From: Labilibaculum sp.
GTDB taxonomy: Bacteria > Bacteroidota > Bacteroidia > Bacteroidales > Marinifilaceae
Assembly (NCBI RefSeq): GCF_963664555.1
Contig: NZ_OY761461.1
Span: forward strand, 558,001 to 622,000
Length of the DNA: 64,000 nt
Reading direction: 5' to 3'
Shown: in pieces, positions 18,420-25,572 of the stretch
Numbering within the stretch: position 1 is the first letter of the stretch
Layout: every line of letters begins with the position of its first letter
Notes under the pieces: model-generated
Seen by the model: the letters and a program-made list of their open reading frames with translations, nothing else
Databases searched by the model: none
Told to the model about the DNA's origin: nothing
Position numbers and translations under genes: made by a program

Positions 18420-20079
18420 AAGCCACCCTTTTCATGGAGATAATCATTTTATTGAATTGGTCATTCAGTTGTTTTCGAGTGCATCTATTCAGCTCAAAAA
18501 CGACAATAATTGCACAAAAGCCATTATTTTTCCCCAAATTGGACATAATTACAGCTGCAATTTTCCTAAGGTTGTGACCTATTGCCATTAATCCGAATTC
18601 GATCTCTGCCCCACCTAACTTCCTTAGAGTAAAACGGTTAAATTTATTGTTTGATTTCATTTGCCCAAATACGGCTTCGGGTTCAACAGGGCGTTTCCCC
18701 CTATGAAAAATGCCTTCATCGCTTAATAGTTTCCCCCTTGCAATTTGTCGTAACCTGTTCAGGTTGTGGTTAACTTCGATTTTTCTGTTTCCTTTTGCTT
18801 TATGACACATGCCAAGTAATGGGCAGGTCCTGCAGTTTTGAGCCTGATAAATGCTCACCCGATATTCAAAACCAAGTTCTGTTTTCCTGTTTCCACAGCC
18901 AACACAGGCCATCTTTTGGCCCATAGGGCAAACATAAAAGTCTTTCTCTTTGTTATAGAACAAGTTCGGTGGCAGGAAGGCATTCTTCTTGTAGTTCCTT
19001 TTTTGTTCTTTATGAAAGTAGTTGTATTTAATAAACGCTTCAATGTTCTGGTCTTCCAGTTTTTGGTAGTTCTGCTCACTGCCATATCCTGAGTCGGCAA
19101 CTACGGTTTCAGATTGTTTGTTGTAAAGCAATTCAAACTGATCCAGATGAGGGATTAGTGTGGCGGTATCGCCAGGGCGCTGATGCAGTGAAAAGTTTGT
19201 GATAAACTGGTTTTCGGTACTGATCTGTGCATTGTAAGCAGGTTTTAACTGACCGTTTTTCATATGATCTTCCTTCATCCGCATAAAAGTGGCATCGGTA
19301 TCGGTTTTTGAGTAACTGTTCCTATCCCCAAGGATTTCCAGATGTTGTTGGTACTTCTCCAATCGTGGCAGGGCATCCGATTCCAGTTGCTTTAATTGTT
19401 TCTGCTGCTGTTTGTTCAGTTCTGAAAGATGCCCGTTTAATTGTTTAATCTTTTCCTGCAGTATTTCTGTATCAATCTTTTGCGGAAAGTTTTCTTCTGT
19501 TTGGTCGGCCGAGTCTTCGGTAATACTGGCTTCTATGTCTTTTAAAATACTTTCTATTTTAGTTTCCAGTTTCTCTTTATACTTTTCAACGGACCTGCGC
19601 CAGACAAAGGTATAACGGTTCGATGCTGCCTCTATTTTAGTCCCATCCACATATTGAACCTTTAGGCTGACATAGCCCATATCAGCCATCAACTGAACCA
19701 TTTGGGCAAACAGGTTTTGGATTTTATGTTTTAGCTTTTGGCTGCGAAAGTTATTGATTGTTCTAAAGTTAGGGGTTGCCTCGCCGGAGAGCCACATGTA
19801 ATAGATATTTTCTTCTAACCGGCGTGCTATCTTCCGGCAAGAGTAGGTGTTATCCAGATAACTGTAAAACAATATCTTGATCATTACCCGAGGATGGTAC
19901 GAACTGGTGCCTCCCCCCTTATAGGTCGATAAAATATCATCGATATGTAACTGATCAACTATTTGGTTAACAATACGTACAGGGTGATTAGCCGCTATCT
20001 TTTCACTTAAATTACTCGGAAACAGTACTGACTGTTGGGAAGTAATACTTTTGAATCGTATATTTGATCTAGCTGTCAT
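18418..20079 (-). CDS. IS1182-family DDE transposase
   Basis: 553 residues when started at the ATG at 20079 (MTARSNIRF); the open frame runs on to 20133 but those codons overlap the IS end. It has the N-terminal DUF772-like region (HPRVMIKILFYSYLDNTYSCRKI) and a DDE catalytic domain with YVDGTKIEAASNRYTFVW, VVADSGYGSEQNY, and a C-terminal RGKRPVEPEAVFGQMKSNNKFNRF block carrying the catalytic Glu. Four Cys in CPMGQKMACVGCGNRK and CRTCPLLGMC suggest a zinc-binding insert, as in the family. No frameshift or stop is seen. Confidence 0.93.
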   Translation of the reverse strand: MTARSNIRFKSITSQQSVLFPSNLSEKIAANHPVRIVNQIVDQLHIDDILSTYKGGGTSSYHPRVMIKILFYSYLDNTYSCRKIARRLEENIYYMWLSGEATPNFRTINNFRSQKLKHKIQNLFAQMVQLMADMGYVSLKVQYVDGTKIEAASNRYTFVWRRSVEKYKEKLETKIESILKDIEASITEDSADQTEENFPQKIDTEILQEKIKQLNGHLSELNKQQQKQLKQLESDALPRLEKYQQHLEILGDRNSYSKTDTDATFMRMKEDHMKNGQLKPAYNAQISTENQFITNFSLHQRPGDTATLIPHLDQFELLYNKQSETVVADSGYGSEQNYQKLEDQNIEAFIKYNYFHKEQKRNYKKNAFLPPNLFYNKEKDFYVCPMGQKMACVGCGNRKTELGFEYRVSIYQAQNCRTCPLLGMCHKAKGNRKIEVNHNLNRLRQIARGKLLSDEGIFHRGKRPVEPEAVFGQMKSNNKFNRFTLRKLGGAEIEFGLMAIGHNLRKIAAVIMSNLGKNNGFCAIIVVFELNRCTRKQLNDQFNKMIISMKRVA

Positions 20080-20123
20080 AGAAACCTTTAAGATAATAAA
20101 TCTTAAAGGGACAGAAAAATAAA

Positions 20124-20151
20124 GGCTGTCCAATTTACTTTTTGGACAGCC
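20124..20151. repeat. Perfect inverted repeat in the IS right end
   Basis: GGCTGTCC (20124-20131) and GGACAGCC (20144-20151) are perfect inverted arms 12 bases apart. The outer arm is part of the terminal inverted repeat, so the IS end carries an internal copy of the transposase-binding core. Confidence 0.7.
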
Positions 20152-20190
20152 CCTTTTTTATGTGGTATATTCGGTAACTGCTTACCTTGG

Positions 20191-21768
20191 TTAATATATT
20201 TTAAGCATGTTTACCTCTTTTTCGCTTAGGAATCTCCATTTCCCTCTTGGGATGTTTTTCTTCGTAATTCCTGCAAAAAGTACGCGATCCAATTTTTCGA
20301 TCTCGTAACCCAGATGTTCAAAAATGCGTCGTACAATTCTGTTTCGGCCCGAATGAATTTCTATTCCAACTTGAGTTTTATCGGTGTCACTGGCAAAACT
20401 AATGGCATCAGCTTTAATTTCTCCGTCTTCTAATTCCAGTCCGGTTAATACCTGATCTAATTCTTCTTGAGAAATTGCTCTGTCAAGAAATACATGGTAA
20501 ATCTTTTTCTTGTTGTAACTTGGATGAGTAAGACGTTTTGTTAAATCGCCATCGTTGGTGAAAATTAAAACTCCGGTAGTCATACGATCCAGTCTTCCTA
20601 CAGGATAAACTCTTTCAGGACATGCATGACTAATTAAATCCATAACTGTTTTTCGTCCCAGTGGATCATCGAGGGTAGTTACAAAATCTTTGGGTTTGTT
20701 TAAAACCAAATAGACTTTTGCTTCGGCCTCCAATTGTTTGCCATCCATGCAAACTACATCATTAATATTTACCTTGGAGCCAACCTCTTTAACAATTTCG
20801 CCGTTAACGGTTATTCTGCCTTCTTCAATTCGTTGGTCGGCAGCTCTTCTTGAGCATGCTCCGGTGTTCGAAATGTATTTGTTAAGTCTTAGGATACCAT
20901 CTTCCGGACCTGATAGTTTAGCAAAAGCCAATTGTTTTTTCTTGCTGTAATGCTTTTTTTGAAGAGTTTCTTTATCGGGTTTGTTTTTAAAACGATCATA
21001 AGGTTTTGCAGTAGAATCTTGATCTTCATCAAAATCGTCTGCAAATCTTTTTTTGTTTTCTGTAAATTCTGATCTTTCTCCTCCTCTGTTTGAGCGGTCA
21101 GAATCTCTTCGGGTTCTGAAGTTTGAGTCTTCAGATCTGTGTCTTCTTCTGTCTGAGTCTCTTTCAGATCTGTTATCGTCAAATTTTCTTGGTGATCTTG
21201 ATCTGTAATCAGAACTTTGGGAGCTTCTGTCAGAATTTTCTGATCTGTCGCCATAGTTGTGATCTCGTGATCCTGAATCCCGGCCAAATTTACGGGTTGA
21301 GTCTCCAAATCGGGGTTTTCCTCTGTAAGAGTCTTTTTCAGATCTGTTGTCGTCAGATTTTCTTGACGAGCCTGATCTTGAATCAGAACCTCGTGAAGTT
21401 CTGTTGGAATCACTGCTGCGTCTGTCAGAATTTTCTGATCTGCTGCCAGTATTTCTATTTCGTGAATCTGAATCCCAGCCAAATTTACGGTTTGGTTCTT
21501 CCGATCCGGATCTTCTTCTGTCGGAACTTCTTTCCGAACGGTCACCATCAGATCTTCTTGATGATTGTGGTCTTGCGTTATCTCTTTGAAAAGGTTTTTC
21601 TGAATTATCTCTTCGTTGTCGGGGATATTCTGATTCCCCCTGATTGTTGCGTGATTCTGAATCCTTTTTGAATCGAGGATTTGCACCACCAGGTTTTCTA
21701 TCGTTTTCTGTTTTTGATCTAAAAGAAGATTTTTCTTTTCTATCTTTCCCGTATTTTTTTTCTTCCAT
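20191..21768 (-). CDS. rluB: RluB/RsuA-type pseudouridine synthase with long Arg/Ser-rich N-terminal tail
   Basis: 525 residues from the ATG at 21768 (MEEKKYGK). The C-terminal ~240 residues are a complete RsuA/RluB-type enzyme: S4 RNA-binding domain (~290-345, LRLNKYISNTGACSRRAAD) and the catalytic domain with YPVGRLDRMTTGVLIFTNDG (catalytic Asp near 391) and SGRNRIVRRIF. It probably modifies 23S or 16S rRNA; the exact target cannot be told. The first ~285 residues are disordered and extremely rich in Arg, Ser, Asp, Gly and Asn with repeated RSEN/SDRR-like units, resembling RS domains. Shorter charged tails are known on this enzyme in Bacteroidota. Confidence 0.88.
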   Translation of the reverse strand: MEEKKYGKDRKEKSSFRSKTENDRKPGGANPRFKKDSESRNNQGESEYPRQRRDNSEKPFQRDNARPQSSRRSDGDRSERSSDRRRSGSEEPNRKFGWDSDSRNRNTGSRSENSDRRSSDSNRTSRGSDSRSGSSRKSDDNRSEKDSYRGKPRFGDSTRKFGRDSGSRDHNYGDRSENSDRSSQSSDYRSRSPRKFDDNRSERDSDRRRHRSEDSNFRTRRDSDRSNRGGERSEFTENKKRFADDFDEDQDSTAKPYDRFKNKPDKETLQKKHYSKKKQLAFAKLSGPEDGILRLNKYISNTGACSRRAADQRIEEGRITVNGEIVKEVGSKVNINDVVCMDGKQLEAEAKVYLVLNKPKDFVTTLDDPLGRKTVMDLISHACPERVYPVGRLDRMTTGVLIFTNDGDLTKRLTHPSYNKKKIYHVFLDRAISQEELDQVLTGLELEDGEIKADAISFASDTDKTQVGIEIHSGRNRIVRRIFEHLGYEIEKLDRVLFAGITKKNIPRGKWRFLSEKEVNMLKIY

Positions 21769-21985
21769 TTTTGAGTAAATGATCATTGTTCTGAACCCGC
21801 AAAGGTACTAATAATCAAAGAATATATTAATTCCATCAGTTAAAAAAGTGAAATAAAGAAAATCAATTTCGATTTTGCTTTTTTACTCTTGATCGAAATT
21901 ATAAATTTGTCATACAGATTTTGAACAGAATGTTTGTTCAGAATCTTTTTTATGAATCGATAAACATTAAAATTCAATAAATAGT

Positions 21986-23374
21986 ATGGCATTAATTAAA
22001 TCAATTTCCGGAATCAGAGGAACGATTGGCGGTAAAGTTGGAGATGGATTAAGTCCTCTTGATGTTGTGAAATTTTCTGCAGCATATGGTACTTGGGTAT
22101 CACGAAGAAACAACGGACAGAAAGTAAAAGTAGTTGTTGGGCGAGATGCCCGGATTTCAGGCGAAATGGTCGACATGCTTGTGGTTGGAACTCTCTTGGG
22201 GCTGGGAATTGATGTTGTGGAAATTGGCATGGCAACTACACCAACTACCGAAATTGCAGTTACCGAAGAAAAGGCTCAGGGAGGTATTATTTTAACTGCC
22301 AGTCACAATCCTAAACAATGGAATGCGTTAAAATTGTTGGATGAAAAAGGTGAGTTTTTAAACGATATCGATGGTAAAATAGTTCTTTCTATTGCAGACA
22401 ATGAAGATTTTTTATTTGCAGATGTTGATGATTTAGGTCAGCTTTCTCATATAAATGATTATACCCAAAAGCATATTGATCATGTTTTAGCACTTAAATT
22501 GGTTGATGCTGAGGCAATTAAAAAAGCCAATTTTACGGTTGCTGTTGATGCAGTAAATTCGGTTGGTGGTGTTGTAATTCCTCAATTGTTAAAAGCTTTA
22601 GGTGTTGAAAATGTTGTAGAATTGTATTGCAAACCCAACGGACAGTTTCCTCACAATCCAGAGCCACTTCCAGAGCATTTAACTGAAATTGCTTCAGTAA
22701 TGAAGGAAGGCAAGGCTGATTTAGGGTTTGTAGTTGATCCGGACGTGGATCGTTTGGCAATTGTGAATGAAGATGGAAGTATGTTTGGTGAAGAATATAC
22801 CTTGGTGGCATGCGCTGATTATGTGTTGGCAAATACACCGGGAAATACTGTATCTAATCTTTCATCAACCCGTGCTTTGCGCGATGTTACAGAGAAACAT
22901 GGAGGAACATACGAAGCTTCGGCTGTTGGCGAGGTGAATGTTGTTACCAAAATGAAAGAAAATAATGCCATAATTGGTGGTGAGGGTAATGGAGGTATTA
23001 TTTACCCTGAAAGTCATTATGGCAGAGATGCTTTGGTTGGGGTTGCTTTGATTTTGACGCACATGGCAAAAACAAAGAAAAAGGCTTCGGAGTTAAGAGC
23101 AAGTTATCCGAATTATTTTATCTCAAAAAATAAAATTCAGTTAACTCCCGAAATTGATGTTGATGAGGTTTTAGTTGCCATGAAAGAAAAATACAAGAAT
23201 GAGAAAGTGAACGACATTGATGGTGTTAAAATTGATTTTTCATCGGAATGGGTTCATCTTCGAAAATCAAATACTGAACCAATTATCCGAATTTATTCGG
23301 AGAGTGAAAATGAGGATTCTGCAAATCAATTGGCAGAAAAAATTATTTCAGAGATTGAAGAAATCATCAAATAG
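21986..23374 (+). CDS. glmM: Phosphoglucosamine mutase (alpha-D-phosphohexomutase family)
   Basis: Interconverts glucosamine 6- and 1-phosphate on the way to UDP-GlcNAc. 462 residues with the four-domain layout of the superfamily: phosphoserine loop LTASHNPKQWNALK (~100), metal loop DPDVDRLAIV (~242), sugar-binding loop GGEGNGGIIYPE (~325) and phosphate loop RKSNTEPIIRIYSES (~430). The sugar loop resembles the phosphomannomutase branch, so a phosphomannomutase or phosphoglucomutase activity is the alternative. It is divergent from the pseudouridine synthase gene. Confidence 0.85.
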   Translation: MALIKSISGIRGTIGGKVGDGLSPLDVVKFSAAYGTWVSRRNNGQKVKVVVGRDARISGEMVDMLVVGTLLGLGIDVVEIGMATTPTTEIAVTEEKAQGGIILTASHNPKQWNALKLLDEKGEFLNDIDGKIVLSIADNEDFLFADVDDLGQLSHINDYTQKHIDHVLALKLVDAEAIKKANFTVAVDAVNSVGGVVIPQLLKALGVENVVELYCKPNGQFPHNPEPLPEHLTEIASVMKEGKADLGFVVDPDVDRLAIVNEDGSMFGEEYTLVACADYVLANTPGNTVSNLSSTRALRDVTEKHGGTYEASAVGEVNVVTKMKENNAIIGGEGNGGIIYPESHYGRDALVGVALILTHMAKTKKKASELRASYPNYFISKNKIQLTPEIDVDEVLVAMKEKYKNEKVNDIDGVKIDFSSEWVHLRKSNTEPIIRIYSESENEDSANQLAEKIISEIEEIIK

Positions 23375-23391
23375 GATTTTTTTGGGGAGAA

Positions 23392-23426
23392 GCGCAGGAT
23401 ATTAATTTTCCTGCGCTTTTTTTTTT
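23392..23426 (+). terminator. Intrinsic terminator of glmM
   Basis: GCGCAGGA pairs with TCCTGCGC across a 9-base loop and is followed by ten T residues, 17 bases beyond the glmM stop codon. Confidence 0.92.
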
Positions 23427-23814
23427 GATAAAAGAAAATTTTCCGTAATCGTTTGCATTTCTTCGATCTTATAAAATTAAAGCTTTTTTGGAATGATTTA
23501 ATCAGATTTATTCCAATTTAATTTTATCTCGGAACTTCTATTCTCCTTGCTAAATGTGGCTTCTGATAATAAGATCTGTTTGTCGTTATTGAACAGAAGA
23601 GCCTGTATGGGTGTTTATACCCAGTTTTGAAATAGTTAAATATGTCAGAAGTTAGATAATTGTTATCTAATTTTCATATATTTAAGTGAGACTGTTGAAA
23701 AGCAGGTCTTTTTCTGAATTATTTTCTGGCATTGTGTATATATTTGCTAGCCAATAAAGAAAAAATTCTCCATTGATACGAATATAAATAGATATAATCA
23801 AAGATTAAAGCCTT
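23427..23814. other. Intergenic region upstream of mdh
   Basis: About 390 AT-rich bases with no credible gene. It holds the 8-bp inverted repeat TTAGATAA-TTG-TTATCTAA (23652-23670) and a -7-like TATATTTG at 23739-23746 without a properly spaced TTTG. It is probably the mdh leader and promoter region. Confidence 0.5.
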
Positions 23815-24753
23815 ATGAAAATTACCGTTGTAGGTGCAGGAAATGTTGGCGCAACTTGTGCAAATTGCATTGCCCAAAAGGAATTAGCAAACGAAGTAAT
23901 TATTGTTGACATTAAAGATGGATTGTCAGAAGGAAAAGCATTGGATATGTGGCAAACAGCTCCGATTAATTATTACGATACAAGAGTTAAAGGAGTAACT
24001 AATGATTATGCAGCAACTGCTGGATCAGAGGTTGTTGTTATTACATCAGGACTTCCTCGTAAACCTGGGATGAGTCGTGATGACTTAATCGCTACCAATG
24101 CAGGTATTGTAAAATCGGTTACTGAAAATGTAATTGCACATTCTCCTGACGCTATCATCATTATTGTGTCAAATCCTTTAGATGTTATGACTTATGCTGC
24201 TTTTTTAACAGCTAAAAAAGCATCTAACAAAGTATTTGGTATGGCTGGTGTATTGGATACAGCCCGTTACCGTGCTTTTCTTGCTGAAGAATTAAATGTT
24301 TCTCCTAAGGATATTCAGGCATTGTTGATGGGTGGACACGGAGATACTATGGTTCCACTTCCTCGTTATACTACTGTGGCAGGTATTCCTGTAACAGATT
24401 TGATCGAAGAAGATAAATTGAATGCTATTATCGAAAGAACTAAATTTGGTGGTGGCGAGCTTGTAAACTTGATGGGAACTTCAGCTTGGTATGCTCCAGG
24501 TGCTGCGGCGGCTCAAATGGTTGAGGCTATTGTTCGCGACCAAAAAAGAATTTTCCCGGTATGTGCTCTGTTGAACGGAGAATACGGAATGAAAGATATT
24601 TTCTTGGGAGTACCAGTTGTTTTAGGTAAAAACGGTATCGAGAAAGTAATTGAAGTGAAATTAAACACCGAGGAAATGGAATTGTTGAAAGGATCAGCAG
24701 AGGCCGTTAAATCTGTAATGAAAGTGTTAGACGAAATGAACATTCTATCTTAA
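23815..24753 (+). CDS. mdh: Malate dehydrogenase (LDH-like type)
   Basis: Oxidises malate to oxaloacetate with NAD in the TCA cycle. 312 residues, the usual length for the LDH-like MDH of this phylum. Visible: the Rossmann glycine motif GAGNVGATCA (residue 7), NAD-specific VDIKDG, the substrate loop GLPRKPGMSRDDL that marks malate rather than lactate specificity, VSNPLDVMTY, and the catalytic His in MGGHGDTMVPL. It is a single gene with a strong terminator. Confidence 0.96.
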   Translation: MKITVVGAGNVGATCANCIAQKELANEVIIVDIKDGLSEGKALDMWQTAPINYYDTRVKGVTNDYAATAGSEVVVITSGLPRKPGMSRDDLIATNAGIVKSVTENVIAHSPDAIIIIVSNPLDVMTYAAFLTAKKASNKVFGMAGVLDTARYRAFLAEELNVSPKDIQALLMGGHGDTMVPLPRYTTVAGIPVTDLIEEDKLNAIIERTKFGGGELVNLMGTSAWYAPGAAAAQMVEAIVRDQKRIFPVCALLNGEYGMKDIFLGVPVVLGKNGIEKVIEVKLNTEEMELLKGSAEAVKSVMKVLDEMNILS

Positions 24754-24781
24754 TCAGAAGATTTTATTTTTCAAAATATTG

Positions 24782-24813
24782 AGGTTGTCTCCATGTGAGA
24801 CAACCTTTTTTTG
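24782..24813 (+). terminator. Intrinsic terminator of mdh
   Basis: AGGTTGTCTC (24782-24791) and GAGACAACCT (24797-24806) form a perfect 10-bp stem with a CATGT loop, followed by a T-run. Confidence 0.92.
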
Positions 24814-24993
24814 TGTATAAAATCAAACAAAAATAAATTTTACCTTAAATTCTAAATAATATTATCCGTAAATCAGGAATTATAAAATTTTTGCATGTAT
24901 TATTATTTTGTTAATGTTTTAAGGGTTTTATGTGATTTATGATACAAATTTCTGTTCTTTTGGTATATTTGCTATCCTTTGTTCTGAAAGCCC

Positions 24994-25422
24994 ATGAAAA
25001 TTGAGATCCCAATAGAGATAATCGAACTTGAAACCGAGAGTTTTCATCTTTTGATCAGATGTAAAGTAAACAATACTCATGAAGGAGATTTGGTAATTGA
25101 TACCGGTGCTTCAAAAACGGTTTTAGATCGGAATTTCGTTCCTGCTTACACTCTCTCAGAGTATCAAACCTCGGAAATTAAGTCTCGGGGTCTGGGTGAA
25201 GGAAGTTTAAATACCGAAATGGTTAAGATAGATTCATTCCAATTAGGAGATCTTCTTGTAAATGATTTTCATTGTGCACTTATTGATTTGGGAGGAATAA
25301 ACGAGATGTACATGGAGCACTGTCAGCGGGAAATTTGCGGATTGCTTGGCAGCGACTTTCTTTTAAAACACGGGGCAGTTATCGATTATGGGAGGCAAAT
25401 TCTGGAATTGAAAATTATTTAA
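24994..25422 (+). CDS. Retropepsin-like aspartyl protease domain protein
   Basis: 142 residues forming one pepsin/retropepsin-type lobe. The catalytic motif is VIDTGASKTVLDRNF (Asp near residue 30), and the downstream CGLLGSDFLLKHGAVIDY fits the conserved hydrophobic-Gly and 'GxDFL' turn of bacterial retropepsin-like proteins. There is no signal peptide or membrane segment, so it is cytoplasmic as read. Active enzymes of this kind are homodimers. The substrate is unknown. It is a single gene between mdh and secDF. Confidence 0.8.
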   Translation: MKIEIPIEIIELETESFHLLIRCKVNNTHEGDLVIDTGASKTVLDRNFVPAYTLSEYQTSEIKSRGLGEGSLNTEMVKIDSFQLGDLLVNDFHCALIDLGGINEMYMEHCQREICGLLGSDFLLKHGAVIDYGRQILELKII

Positions 25423-25572
25423 ATCTCATGTCTTTCACTAAAGACGTAAAGTCGGTTAAAGACCTGAGATTATTGAACAAAGGAATTTGAAAAAAATTAA
25501 TATATTTGTGCGTTAATTTGCGGTTAAGAATATAATATACCACATAAATAAGAATTAAATAAACCTAAACAC

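Larger units (their letters stand above)
18382..20158. mobile_element. IS1182-family insertion sequence
   Basis: A single full-length transposase gene lies between terminal inverted repeats. The left end reads AAAAAGAGGCTGTCCCAAAA and the right end, reverse-complemented, reads AAAAAGGGGCTGTCCAAAAA. The sequence TATGT occurs on both sides (18377-18381 and 20159-20163) and is a candidate 5-bp target duplication; the exact outer base is uncertain by one position. It sits between ribH and the pseudouridine synthase gene, opposite in orientation to the riboflavin operon. Both ends and the gene look intact, suggesting recent arrival. Confidence 0.88.

Noticed and set aside
20889..21689. 266-codon open frame on the same strand as the pseudouridine synthase, in another frame
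   Set aside because: It is a by-product of the repetitive Arg/Ser/Asp codons in the tail; the frame ending in the S4 and catalytic domains is the real one.
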